From Ascochyta rabiei (Eukaryota > Ascomycota > Dothideomycetes > Pleosporales > Didymellaceae), in assembly GCF_004011695.2 (NCBI RefSeq), contig NC_082407.1:1054001-1118000 (forward strand): a stretch of 64,000 nucleotides of DNA. Direction: 5' to 3'. The notes beneath the pieces were generated by a model that was not told the DNA's origin, ran no database searches, and worked only from the letters and a program-made list of their open reading frames with translations. The first letter of the stretch is position 1, and each line of letters starts with the position of its first letter. Shown one piece after another: positions 33,229 to 44,653 of this stretch. Both the position numbers and the translations under genes were made by a program.

Positions 33229-35015
33229 ATGGGTGCGTAGTGCGCGTATAGTTCGTGATGATACCATGTTAATGGCTCGCATGATTTGGCGGTGATAGAC
33301 AAAATACGACGACTGATGGTATTGCAAACTAGGGCATTATACCTCTCACACGTGCGCCCCGCTGTTGTTGCTGTTCTCTCCATGGGAGAACCAAAGATCT
33401 AGGAGGGTCAGGGCAGGGTGTTTCCCTCTGAACCAGTCAAGGTAACAAACGAATCATGTTCGAATCTATTGGACCATGGGACGCGACACGGCAACGCCTC
33501 GTTCCACGCCATGAAGCTACCCGCGCCAGGGACCCCCATGCCGGCGATGGAAGGCCTCCCGCAGACTTGTCGAAGGCGGGCGGGCGGCTGCGATCGACCC
33601 CTCCTTGCGTCCACAGCAGCAGCATCACATCCTCCTGGTCATCTCAGCCGCTGGTTCGATCAGCATAGTGCGCTGGAGGGGGAGTGGCTAGTGGACCGCC
33701 CCGTGGCCTGGAGACGATATCGTGGAAGGGTCGAAGTGGCGTGCGATCAACACCAAGAGCTTTGTTTTTGTTCTTGGAACATGCTGTTGCTGGGCCCCGG
33801 TCGGTATCTCGCAAAGTATTTTCTCTGGTCGGCTCGCCTGCCTTGCGATAGGGAAGGCGGCTGCTGCTCCGCAACGTATCTATACAGTGTCGCGTGAACC
33901 ACTGACGTTGCCGTACTTGCGTTAGCTACATGGTCAAGACATTCTCCACGGAGGGCCTTTTCGCATTGTCGTCCCGTCGTTGCATCGGCGTGGCAACCCA
34001 CACTGACTCGAAATGGGGCCTCGGGATAAGGCATCCAGCCCCAAGATATGGTTGGCAAAAGCACGCGTCCGGACGCCTGCAGTGCCGTGCGCCTTCAGTG
34101 CCGTGCCTGCGTGCTTTGGGTGTTGTGCAGCACGTGCCGAACAATCAGCACAGAGCCTCCAACAGAGAACAAGGCTAGCCTTGGCTTCCCCTGCTCAAGC
34201 CTGCGTTTTGCTGAGTCGCTCATCGTGAATCATTTGGCGCATTCTCCTGAGTCTAGCGAGAGTCATTTGATGTCCGCGGCTCGCTTTGCAACGGCACGGG
34301 GACATGTGCGCGACACGACAGAAAGAAATTAGTTCGTAAGCACATGGCAGTTGATCAGTGTTTGACATTGCACTCTACAAAGACGTCCCATCAGAGACGC
34401 ACATGGCCCTGGAGCGAACCATGGCTCGGATCTACCCTGAGTCTCTCCTTTCGGCCCAGCTGCCCATGCGGTTGACATGCGAACCAACGTCCATTTCAGC
34501 CGCCACTCGCTGCGACTCGCTGTCGCCGCATGCGGCAGAGAGATGGCGCTAACACCATTCAGTCCCTCGATGCGGCTCGTTGGCGAAGTCGTCGAAAGGC
34601 CCGATTCGCGCCTCCAGCACGCTCCAATAGGATTCCGGGGCATGCCGCATGTGGCGGCGTGCGATTCTGGATTGGATTTGCGTAATAATGTGTATTCGAG
34701 CTTCCTTGGCGGAGTTTCTGGCAGAATCCTGTCGAGTCAGCATGCCGCTGCCAGCGAATTGTCCCCCGCGAATGCAGAGACGCCAGCATCTCTAGCGCCT
34801 ACCAGAATCTTGTCAGCCCAAGCTCCGTGAACCCAACTTCTTCATATCCCTACAGGTAATCGTCAGCCCTGCTTCACGTCATCGCCAGCGGCCTGTCAAC
34901 CAGCTGGATTTAACAAAGGACTGACCCACCGATGGATGGTTACCGGCCTTAAACACTCGATTCACTACAGTGTAACCTGCCACAGCGTCGGCTCGAGAGC
35001 CGCGATATTGGCGGC
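33229..35015. other. Long intergenic stretch, 1.8 kb
   Basis: No gene is supported on either strand. The longest open frame (33418-33897) has no ATG-linked recognisable motif and a Cys/Trp/Arg-rich random composition. The stretch has normal base composition, so it is not RIP-mutated. Confidence 0.5.
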
Positions 35016-36370
35016 ATGATGTCAATACTCCAACCAGAGGCACGTCATCAGCCCGTTCGTAACTGGCACAACTAACAACAACAACAACAACAACAGGCGG
35101 GCATCTTTTACGGGATGTGCTGGCTCTTGGTAATTGTCCGATTAATATCACGGCGTCTCCATCGTGGAGCATGGAAACGCTTGCAGTGGGACGATTATCT
35201 GATCGTCTGCGCCATGGTATGCTGATTTGAATGTACACTCAGCATCTGCTGACCCAGCGTCCAGGCAACCGACACTGTCCTACTTGTTTGCATGTTCAAG
35301 GTGGTGACCACATCATCCAATCTCATCCCGCCCGATGAAGATGTTTCGCAATACTCTCAAGCCGAGATAGATGCTCGGGTTCTCGGATCCAAGTTCGTCC
35401 TCGTGGTAGAGCAGATGCAGATCACAACTATCTGGCTAGTCAAAGCATGTCTGCTTATCATGTACTTCCGCATGACCACTGTACTGCCACAACGGAAACT
35501 AGTCATCGCTACATCGATATATGTTGCCGTCGCGTTTGTCGTCATGGAGATCCTTTACTTTGGCGTATGGTGCCGTCCATTCAACCAGTACTTCGCCGTA
35601 CCGCCAAACTCGCGTGAGTGTGTTGTATACAGTTGATAGCACGATACTGACTTGCTTAGCGCAATGCTCCGCAGCAACGAACCATCTAATCACCAACGCT
35701 GTTTTCAATATCAGCTCAGACCTTGTCATCCTCAGCATACCGATGCCACTACTGTTCAAAGTCCGCCTGCCAAAGAAGAACAAACTTATCCTCATCGGCA
35801 TATTCCTCATTGGAGCTTTCACAGTCAGTAGACCGACGTTCCGTCGAGCTGCGCTGACAGGTCTAGGTTGTCGCTGCTGCGCTTAACAAGTACTACTCTT
35901 TTTCAAACCCGTTCGGAAAAGACTGGGTACTGTGGTACCTCCGAGAGTCGTACACTGCTTTGCTATGCGCAAACCTCCCCCTCATATACCCCCTTATCCA
36001 GCGGATATTCAGACTGCGCAACTGGAACTCGTACTCGGGCAACACAGATACGCTGCAGGGGCCGAGCATGCGAGGAACAGTCATCTTTGGCACCGCTCAG
36101 AGTCACAGCCACTGGGTGAGTCAAAGCAAACGTTCTCGGTCAAAGCATTTCCGTGATGATCTTCGGACGGCCGAGAGTCAGGATGGCATCAACCACCCCT
36201 TTCGCAATTCAAATACAGATCCTGGGCCTCAATTCATTACCAGTGCGATTGAGATGGATGGTGTGAAGTCGTATGAAAAGTCATCCACAGACTTGAGTAT
36301 AGACAGTCCAATGAGCTGGCGAACAGAGCAAGACCGCAAGAAGGACTTCAACTACAACCATGCGACATGA
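35016..36370 (+). CDS. Rhodopsin-like seven-helix integral membrane protein (fungal PTH11/SAT4 type), 391 aa
   Basis: The five exons are 35016-35054, 35097-35216, 35265-35613, 35660-35823 and 35867-36370. Introns are 42-48 nt and keep phase. Helices are visible at MCWLLVIVRLIS, the segment around YLIVCAM...VLLVCMF, TTIWLVKACLLIMYF, IYVAVAFVVMEILYF, NISSDLVILSIPMPLLF, ILIGIFLIGAFTVVAAAL and ALLCANLPLIYPLIQRIF. Family motifs include WDDYLIV, WCRPF and the CSAATNHLITNAVFNISSD loop. The C-terminal tail is Ser/Thr-rich and cytoplasmic. In ascomycetes such proteins include host-surface sensing receptors of the PTH11 group; this one lacks an obvious CFEM domain. The first exon is the weakest part. 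Intron 1 ends in an (AAC)n run just before the acceptor. Confidence 0.8.
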
Positions 36371-36916
36371 GCCATAACAATACATTCTCGAGACACTGTT
36401 CAGCAGCCCATTTGCAGCGTCCCAGAGCGACCACAAGACTCAAGCTGAACTCCCAATGCAGTTGCCCCAAGCCATCGTCAGTCACCAACGGCCCAGAATT
36501 TCCCCCGAACGAAATATACGAGACTTGTGATTACGGTTGTCCGGTAAAATACCATACGCACCTGACAGTGTTTGTTGAAGGGTCTTTGGGTGATGAACTT
36601 GCCAATGCCAGTGCAACACATTCTCTGGAAGAGCCTCGGTCCAGACTGAACAGAAGTACACTTACAGATCCTAGACACAATTAGAGAGCAAGCACATCAC
36701 AATTCGCGACACGATGTGCTACTGACTACCTCTACGGTCTGACGTATGCAATTCCTTACGTCTCCGAGTACCATGATGGTCGTACCGATCCGGAAGTGAG
36801 CCATCAAGGTGCGTGGAGCATGGCATGCATCATCAAACTTCAATGCAGCTTCACATACATAATTCGAGCTGCTTCGCAACAACTGTTCTTTTTTAGGACT
36901 CATAGATATTACTGCA
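36371..36916. other. Intergenic, 546 bp
   Basis: This is the 3' flank of the rhodopsin-like gene and the upstream region of the FAD oxidoreductase gene. No supported gene. Confidence 0.55.
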
Positions 36917-38635
36917 ATGCACGTTCACGACGTCCTCATCATTGGTGCCGGTCCTGCTGGACTTGCCGCTGCAGCTCGGCTTAGGGAGCAGACGCCCTCT
37001 GCAACCTTCACAGATGACGAACACCAACGGTATCACTGGATTCGGAAACACGGTCGCAAGATGAACGTCAAGAACTATAAGACCAACCAAGATTCGCTTT
37101 CCACATCTCGCTCCGCGTCAGACACTTCCGACTGTGGTTGCAACTGCCATGCAGCAGCTAGCGACAGCTCAATAGACATGCTTGTCCTCGATGCTGATGG
37201 CTCGGATTGGATGAGCAAGTGGAATCGGTTGTTCAAGACCTTCGGCATCAACTACCTGCGTAGTCCAATGTTCTTCCAGATTGATCCCGCCGACCGCGAT
37301 GCATTGCTGGGATACGCATACGAGAAGGGGCTAGAGAAGGAATTGCAAGCTCTTCCAGGTTGTGCAGGCAAAGAGATCAGCAAGCACAGAAAGAAGAAGA
37401 AGCTGAACTCGAGGGGCAGGTTTCCGGGATCCGGGCCGGACGTCGATGAGCGAGATCGGAAAGACTACTTTACGCCGAGCACGAACCTGTTCACGTCACA
37501 CTGCGAAGAGGTCATTCGACGGTACGGGCTGGGTCCGGAAATGCTTCGACAAGAACGCGTGATGGATATAAGCTACGACGAGGCAAGCGGCTTCGGTGAC
37601 ATCGAGCAGGGCAGTGTCATCTCGGACGACGCGTCGAGCGAGGATAAGAAGATTTTCCAGGTCAAGACAGATCAAGGCGTTCGGTATGCGAACATTGTTA
37701 TATTGGCTGTGGGGCCTGGCAATGCTCCATCGATACCGACAGTCCCGGATCTTCCAACGCCATCGCCCCACGAAGGATACACACATGCAATGCAAGTCAA
37801 ACAATTTCCACCGCCACACGTTGCTGCCAAGATCAAGGCTCGTCGGTCGACGAACATGCTTATTGTTGGCGGCGGCCTCACAAGCGTACAGCTGGCCGAC
37901 CTTGCCATCAAACGCGGTGTGAGCAAGGTACATATGCTGATGCGAGGGCCGTTAAAAGTAAAATACTTCGACGTGGATCTGGACTGGGTTGGGAAGTTCC
38001 GCAACTTCAATCAAGCAGCGTTCTGGAGTGCAGATACGGACGAAGAGCGGTTCGAAATGATTACGCAAGCCCGCAACGGCGGCAGCATGACACCACGGTA
38101 CCGCAAGATCCTCGATGCACATGTAGCGAGCGGCAAGATTGCTCTCCACACATACACCACCCTCCAATCTGTAAAGTGGGACGCAAACTCAAAGTCGTGG
38201 ACCGACATCAAAGTCTCGACCGACACGGCTATCCCCGCGATCGACTACGTGGTTTTCGCGACCGGCATCCAATCCGACATTCGCACCATCCCATTTCTCC
38301 AGACACTCCAGCAACAACACCCCATTGACTACGTCGGCGGCCTGCCCTGTCTCAACGACGATCTGATGTGGAATGACGACGTGCCATTGTTCGTGACCGG
38401 TCGTCTCGCGGGCTTGAGACTAGGTCCTGGGGCGCCGAATCTGGTCGGTGCGAGGATTGGTGCGGAGAGGATTGCGTGGAATGTCGAGGATGAATTGAAG
38501 AAGATGGGCAAGTTAAAGAAGGGAATGGACAGGAGGGACTCGGGATATGAGGGGAACAGCGCGAATGAAGAGTATGAGAGTTATGCGAGCGCGAGGGAGA
38601 ACCGGTTTGCGGGATTGGCTGGTATCGGGGAGTGA
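36917..38635 (+). CDS. FAD/NAD(P)-binding oxidoreductase, 572 aa
   Basis: This is a single-exon gene. The N-terminal dinucleotide motif is LIIGAGPAGLAAAARL (residues 7-22, GxGxxG). A second one, LIVGGGLTSVQLADL, occurs at about residues 315-329, as in two-dinucleotide-domain monooxygenases and pyridine-nucleotide oxidoreductases. VVFATGI (about residue 445) matches the ATG motif before the C-terminal part of the fold. An insertion of about 70 residues after the first motif is Ser/Lys-rich with a CGCNCH cluster, unlike most relatives. Similar proteins have been annotated as L-ornithine or flavin monooxygenase-like, but no substrate can be read. No signal peptide is seen. The tail is charged. 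Confidence 0.82.
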   Translation: MHVHDVLIIGAGPAGLAAAARLREQTPSATFTDDEHQRYHWIRKHGRKMNVKNYKTNQDSLSTSRSASDTSDCGCNCHAAASDSSIDMLVLDADGSDWMSKWNRLFKTFGINYLRSPMFFQIDPADRDALLGYAYEKGLEKELQALPGCAGKEISKHRKKKKLNSRGRFPGSGPDVDERDRKDYFTPSTNLFTSHCEEVIRRYGLGPEMLRQERVMDISYDEASGFGDIEQGSVISDDASSEDKKIFQVKTDQGVRYANIVILAVGPGNAPSIPTVPDLPTPSPHEGYTHAMQVKQFPPPHVAAKIKARRSTNMLIVGGGLTSVQLADLAIKRGVSKVHMLMRGPLKVKYFDVDLDWVGKFRNFNQAAFWSADTDEERFEMITQARNGGSMTPRYRKILDAHVASGKIALHTYTTLQSVKWDANSKSWTDIKVSTDTAIPAIDYVVFATGIQSDIRTIPFLQTLQQQHPIDYVGGLPCLNDDLMWNDDVPLFVTGRLAGLRLGPGAPNLVGARIGAERIAWNVEDELKKMGKLKKGMDRRDSGYEGNSANEEYESYASARENRFAGLAGIGE

Positions 38636-38735
38636 GTGGCGATTCGGGATGAATGCGTGGATGTCTCGATACGTGCAATACCTTTCGAAGATGATAACAC
38701 ACATGAGTAGATGCTATGATCAGTGCAACAGCCAC

Positions 38736-39260
38736 TCACCCACACTTCCAACGCCATACCAACCTCACCCCCGCAACCACCGCCCCAGCAAGCGGCAACA
38801 AACACCTCCTTCCCCACATTCAGCACCCCCCCCCACCGCCCCACCAACTCCCCACCCTCCTCACTCTCTCCATTCGACAACTCCTGCTTCTTCTCTGTAA
38901 GCTGCAGCAACCGCTCATCCACCCCCTTCATAAATACGAGCGTATACGGCACAATCCCCCCCCGTCAACGCCGCAGCAACCAAAAATAACCCACTGCTCC
39001 GCCCGCCGCCCGTGGTCAGTACATCAGCGCTGTGCCCCGTTCACGCGCAGAACGCAAGGGGAGCAGCGGCCAGCACAGCCGTTTGCGGCGCGAGCGCGAA
39101 GCCCGCGGAGAAGCAGTGGCGCCCGAGCTGTGCGGCGAGGGAGGCGAGGGAGGCGGAGGAGGAAGCCTTGCTATGCTGATATCGGCGATGGCCGGGCGAT
39201 GGATGCTGATTCGGGAGATTTTTTTTTTTCGAAGTGGTGGTCGTTATTTTCATCTTGTTT
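38736..39260 (-). pseudogene. DUF1772-like small membrane protein gene with frameshifts
   Basis: Minus-strand translation gives segments typical of fungal DUF1772 membrane proteins: a Ser/Ala-rich start, LGRHCFSAGFALAPQTAVLA, a splice across a 51-nt intron (38994-39044, branch ACTGAC) to GLFLVAAALTGG, then IVPYTLVFMKGVDERLL and an Ala/Val-rich helix ending at a TGA at 38736. The middle needs a frame change at a run of eight C (plus strand 38956-38963), and another is needed near 38790-38810 to reach the final helix. A run of nine C lies at 38826-38834. The start is not clear; an 11-T run sits near the N-terminal end. The family assignment is by memory of the pattern. Homopolymer indels may be sequencing errors rather than decay. 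Confidence 0.5.
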
Positions 39261-39878
39261 CCATCTTTTTCTCGCTGTTGGGTTGGTCGCGGCTGGAAAT
39301 GGCCAGGTGGGTGCGTTGATGGGTAGGTATAGTTTGGAGATGGATTGAGATTGAGGAGATATATTCTTATCTTTGATGCGGTTCTACCTTTGCTTTTACA
39401 GGCGTCCTTCCCGGGGACCTTCCCTCTTCCTGTCAATGTTGCATTCTGCACAATGATAAGTCGTAGGTCGGCTGTGAAGATGGTACGCACAAATTGCAAC
39501 GAAGCAGCAGAGAGCGTAATCAACAACAGATTCCATGATATATTAGCACCCTAGCTGATGAACTGCATTGAATCAGCCCAAGATTTCAGCAAGTGTGGAA
39601 AAGAATGCTTCTGATCTCTCTGCATTGTTCTTTCGTTGTACTTGTGGTGTTTCAAAGCAGGATGTTGTGGACGTCCTTGACTTACGAGGCTTGCTCGCAC
39701 CAGCCCACAAACTAGGAGTAACAGTCTTATGTTATACCAAGAACGCGGCATTCATGTGAACAAGTCAATGTACCTGTAGCAAGGACCTTTCAGCTTAACC
39801 GGATGGTGACCATCTTTGCATATTGACCAAGAAAACTCACGGGCGCAAAGAAGCAAAACTACATCCGTGATTCACTAT
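39261..39878. other. Intergenic, 618 bp
   Basis: This lies upstream of the DUF1772-like gene and beyond the 3' end of the RRM gene. I see no supported gene. Confidence 0.5.
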
Positions 39879-42200
39879 CTAGTTATAGTATCTGCTGCTG
39901 CTGTCTGTACCTTCATGCTTCTGGTATCCGCCTTTGTGGACCACCGCGACAGCTGACTTGCCTCCATGTCTCCATTGTTCAGTGCTTGTGACTTCCGTGC
40001 CATGGGGTATACTATAGCTTGCAAGGATGCCGCGTGGTAGCATTTCTGTGGCCAGTTGCTTCGGTGTCAGACTCGCGTGAGAGCCTGATCTCAATCCCAG
40101 TGGACTCTTACTGTACGAAAGTCGTATGCCTCCCTCTGTGCTGTTTCTCAAAATGCAGCCATGGAGTTCGGTCAGTGCCTTGGTTGCCAAGGACGTGTCT
40201 TCGAATTCTACAAAGCACATTGGGCCGTTCTGCTTGGTGCGGAAACAGAGCCTTTTGTATCCACGTTGTTTAGAAAACAAAGCTTTCAATTCGTCTTCAC
40301 TTACGTCTATGGGCAGATTGCCGACGTAGAGAGTGTTGCAGGGTGGGTACTGATCGGCAGGGTTGAAAGGTGGAAATGTTGGACGAGCGAAGTCGGAGGA
40401 ATACTGTTGAAGGTGCGTGCTTGTGGAAGCAGATGCGAGCTTTGCAGTTGGTGTCGAAGCAGTCGCATGAGTACCAGGCTCACTTGTCTTTTCATCCACC
40501 CCAAGCAAGCTTGTCATGGACTCACGTGCAACATGGAGAGGATTGTCGGCATGGGCCATACCAATGTGCGCATTGAGCTCGATTTGTGTGGAAAAACCTT
40601 GGACAGAGTATTGACAAACATTTGCCTTGCACTTGAACGTGTTGTCGACGTCAGCATTGTTACGAATGGCTTCATGAGGCAGTACTAGGTTATGGTCGGG
40701 AGAGTCATCATGCCCCTCTGGGTCAGCCAAATCGCCACCCATCTTCTTCCCCATAGCCTCCAAGCTTGAGGGGCCAAGGGTGAATTTTTCGTATTCCATA
40801 ACAGGCGTTGCGATACCAAAGGTCTGCAGGTTGCCACCGGGGTTGAAGTCAAATTGGGGTTGATCGTTATAGATGCTAGAAATCCACCTGTCATCACGAC
40901 AGATAACGTCGAGGTCTACTTGGAGACTCTCGAGCTCAGAAAAATCAGACTGCCGCGTTGAAGGTGTGTTATTGGATGTTGACAATTCAGGTGTTGCGGG
41001 CCGAGACAGAGGAGCCCAAAGAGCCCACGGGCTGTCTTCGTCTTCGAGATCCAGTACAGTAAAGAATCCATTGGTGTCCAATGTAACAAATGTCTCTTCA
41101 TACGAGTAGTCGATAAGCGATTTGGGAACCATAGGCTGCAGGTCGTTAGACTTTTTCGACACTGGTACGGCGGGTTGCACCGAGGTTTGCTGAGTTTCCG
41201 CAATCTCCAGCTCTGCAGCATCGATGGGGTTGGATAGTCCGTTTATCATGGCAGTAGCCTCAGTGAAAGATGGGCTTGAATCCCTGAATTTATCGTCCAA
41301 TGGACTCATTGTGAACTCGGCACTCTTGTCTCCTGTTTGTGCGCACGTCTCGGTAACCGCTTGGTTTGCATAGAGTGCAGCCGGCTCAGTCTCAATATCA
41401 TGCTCATGATGCAGTGCTGGAAACTCCAGAGCTGTCCCGAGATCGGTCAAACAGCTCATGTACAGAAAAACATCTGCCACAAAAGATGTGAACCAGGAGA
41501 GCTTAGTCTGATCGCCAGAACCATGCACTTCCTCATCGGCGTCGTTGTCGCTATCTTCATCGGTGTCGTTGACGCTCTCCTCATCACTTGAAAAGTTGCT
41601 GTCGTCAGTATTGATGCCATTGCTCATCTTCTTATGTTCCTTCTGCTTGATGTGTCTGAGGAGTCTTCCAGTCTCGTCATATAAGCCCCGGCATGTAGCA
41701 CGTAGAGCTAAGGTTTTACGACCGTCAGGTTGATGCGGTACAATCTCGATCAGTCCTAGCGTAAGTTAGAATTAGGCCACCTCAGAGTATGTAGATTGCG
41801 TACCATGTTCTAGGATACCGCACAACGAGCGCAACAGTGATAGTGTTGTGCGATGCAGGTTTCTTGAGCGCTTGAGCTTGGTATCCAAGGCTCCTGTTTG
41901 TACTCCATAGCCATCTCCCCACAGTAGCAAAGTACTGACACTTCGTCTTAGAGCGTTGAGGTCGCGTTTCGGCAATGTCGTTGGATCTGCGGCTTGCGCG
42001 ATACATTGGAGGGATTGCATGCACGCAACGAAAAGCCTCGAGATGATGCCAGACTCTTGCTGATGACTCACCCAGGCCTTCACCTCGTGCCTGCAGTGAC
42101 GGGTCTCTTCCGAGTTAGCATCCCCTAAGCGCAAGGCCTCTGCGTGTAGAGGATCAAACTGCCCTTGTGATGCACAGTGATCAGAAAATGTGGGGTCCAT
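39879..42200 (-). CDS. RNA-binding protein: Whi3-type RRM with an upstream C2H2-like finger, 757 aa
   Basis: The exons are 41804-42200 and 39879-41755, joined across a 48-nt intron (G+GA at the junction gives [10 protein letters not shown]). The first 130 residues are helical and charged. An acidic Asp/Glu/Ser run (about residues 180-205) follows. A C-x4-C-x15-H-x4-H segment at about residues 507-533 (CKANVCQ...HIGMAH) resembles a degenerate zinc finger. The RRM is at about residues 605-685: [16 protein letters not shown] (RNP2), [12 protein letters not shown] (RNP1) and [12 protein letters not shown]. The RRM is close to yeast Whi3 and related cell-cycle RNA-binding proteins, but the rest of the chain is different. 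It probably binds RNA; its target is unknown. Confidence 0.85.
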
Positions 42201-42639
42201 TGCAAGCGATCAATTGTGTAGACCGAATGATTTGAGCTGATGAGCTGTTCTTGCTGTTTCAGTGTTGGGAACTCTAACAGCTAAACGCTGATACTGTCCA
42301 AATCCAGCCTTGCGTGGGTGTATTGCGTTCCTTGTTGGTCTGTAGTGGTATCTGTCTTCGATCTTATGGCGAGAGTTGCTTTAAAAAAAAGTCCACAGCG
42401 GGCCATCCAAAGACCTAAGACGGGACCTTAAGTTTAAGTTGTACCTGAGGGTAATGTAGAGCGTTGAGTGAGAGCAGAAAACACGAGCTGCAGCAGGGGC
42501 CTGGTGCGGGGCTGAGCAAGTAGATGGGGCTGAGCAAGCAGATGGGGCTGAGCAAGGCAGCCTCGGTGTGATGTGACCACATGTATATGTTCAGCCTGTT
42601 GCATCTTACCAGTTGTGTGTTGATCGATATACTCTCCTT
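42201..42639. other. Divergent intergenic region, 439 bp
   Basis: This is the shared upstream region of the RRM gene and the DUF7580 gene. It holds an A8 run near 42382, the 18-bp tandem repeat listed separately, and a CT-rich leader. No further gene. Confidence 0.6.
42508..42561. repeat. 18-bp tandem repeat, three copies
   Basis: The unit GGGGCTGAGCAAGYAGAT occurs three times (42508, 42526, 42544), with the last copy diverging at its end. It lies within the divergent promoter. Confidence 0.85.
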
Positions 42640-44653
42640 ATGTCTGGTATCGAGATTGCCGGCCTTGCTTTCGGTATTCTGCCGCTACTAGTTGAAATTG
42701 TGAAATCATATTCCACAATCCTGCGGAAAGCGCGTACATTCCGCCACTACGGGAAGACAGTCAAATCCATCTCCGCTCAACTGGACACTCAACATGGCAT
42801 TTTCATGAATGAAGTTCGTTTGTTGTTGCGCTCTGTTGAGGGAGAAGAGGCGATTGAAGCCATGTTGGAAAACGAGGACGATCGACGTTGGGCAAGCAGA
42901 GAACTGGGCGACAAACTGCACCTAGTCCTTCGTGAGAACTTCACTGTCTGTCGGGGAATCATAGAAGATATCAAGGATTCGATCGAGGAGCTGAGGGAAA
43001 ATCTAAAACGATTCGACATTTTCTGGGAGCGAAAGCCCAAGGTTAGTGCCCAGTTCGTACCGGCCACCGATCCAAACGAAGCTGAATCTGGCCGTTTGAT
43101 GATCGAAGAAGCACCGCGTGCTCGATTCTTCTCTAATCTTCTTCGACTAATCAATTCTCGAAGGGCGAGTCCATCAAATCAGTCATCAAACGCTTGAAAG
43201 GGGCTGTTCAGATTACACTTGACGAAACACGTCACAAAGTATGCCTGACGTCTTTGCGAAATAGGAATGGCGATCTAGGCATGCTTCGGTCTCAGATCTG
43301 TGCTTTCCAAGAATGCACTGCCAGTAGGCAGCAAACTGTACTGCCAGCAAGCTACAATGCTATACAAACCGCGGCTAAGAAACTTCATGAAGCAATCTGT
43401 GAAGCTTGGTGTTGCGATGATGCCGCACATCGTGGGCACTATGCTAAGTTGTGCCTTGACGCCCACTTGCAAGCTGAAGTCCGGCTTGACCTTGCCATAT
43501 CCTGCCACGAACCAGAAGCAAGTTCTGCAGATAGGTGAGACAATGACTAACAGCACTAATTCGACTGGCTAACCCTCTATGTAGTTCGACTTATCCGCCT
43601 CCAGTCTGGCTACACGTCCAATCAATGAGTACATCAAGCCTGAGTAGCAATGTCGCGATACAACCAAAGCCTTCCGCCGACCTGCAGTCGTTATTGTCAC
43701 TTGAAATTCTTGCACCATGTGCTGTAAACACGCTCAAAAAAAAGGCCTCGTCCGAACTCAAGCGATCGTCTACCTCTTGCAAGAAAGTCAAGCAAATACG
43801 AGCCATCAATGTACCGCCCATCGATTACATTGTTCCGACCAGCATGTCATCCACAATACCAATGAAGATCATCGAAGTCAACTTTAGCCAGACAAAAAAC
43901 ATGTGTCACTATATCCGAAGTCATCACGAAGCAATGAGAGCAGCCGCGAACACTAAACGTTGCATTGGGTTTCTCGACAGCCCACAGATGTACAGGCATC
44001 TCTTCTACGTCCAAGAAGATGATCAACGCATAAATCGCCATGCAAGCAAATTATATTCGATCTTTGATGTGATGCGGTACGATGCAGAGGAAGCGCTGAG
44101 TGTTGAAGATCAACTCAGGCTAGCACACAAGACTTCACGAGCCATTTTGCAATACAACAACACGCCCTGGCTGAATTCACGTTGGCGCTTACAAGACATT
44201 AAGTATTTCGGTCCGAACGACTGCCTCGATGACGATGCTCTGAAGACACTGCATGTCTCATCTCAGCTATCATCACCAACGCAGAAGCCAGGTGCAACAT
44301 GCCACATGGAGGACGTTCAGCAGAAGATTCAAAACGCCGTTAGCGACGAGATACGCTATGGAATCAACAACATGACGTTGTTCTTTCTTGGTGTTGCTCT
44401 CCTGGAGATTGCCCACTGGAAACCGATCGAAGAGCAGATGACAGCCCGAGATCTTAATGACGAGGTCTACGCTGCGCGTCGTATAGTTTCTCAGCCGACG
44501 CAATTAGGTCCAATATACCAAAAGATCGCGCGGAAGTGTCTACAGTGCAACTTCGGGGCTGAACCAGATCTAAGCAAGAAGAAGCTGCAGACAGCAGTGT
44601 ATAACGATGTGATCTGCGAACTAGAAAGCATGATCGAGAAATTAGAGATATGA
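42640..44653 (+). CDS. DUF7580-domain protein with HeLo-like N-terminus, 613 aa
   Basis: The ATG is at 42640. The exons are 42640-43041, 43164-43534 and 43585-44653, with introns of 122 and 50 nt in phase. The first is unusually long and stays open in frame, so a longer exon 1 remains possible. The N-terminus (MSGIEIAGLAFGILPLLVEIVKSYSTI) is a hydrophobic helix followed by helical repeats, as in fungal prion-inhibition or HeLo-like N-domains. The C-terminus matches DUF7580: MTLFFLGVALLEIAHWKPIEE, then LGPIYQKIARKCLQCNFG and AVYNDVICELESMI. Some members of this fungal-specific group have been linked to non-self recognition; a role here is inference. It lies next to the transposon block, the place where accessory genes often sit. 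Confidence 0.8.

Noticed and set aside
33440..33470. TTCGAATC sequence resembling a tRNA B box
   Set aside because: No matching A box or cloverleaf around it.
33418..33897. 159-codon open frame in the 1.8-kb spacer
   Set aside because: Starts at a non-ATG codon, has random-looking Cys/Trp/Arg composition and no motif, and overlaps open frames on the other strand.
38716..39348. Plus-strand 210-codon frame rich in Pro, His and Arg
   Set aside because: It is the antisense shadow of the minus-strand DUF1772-like gene.
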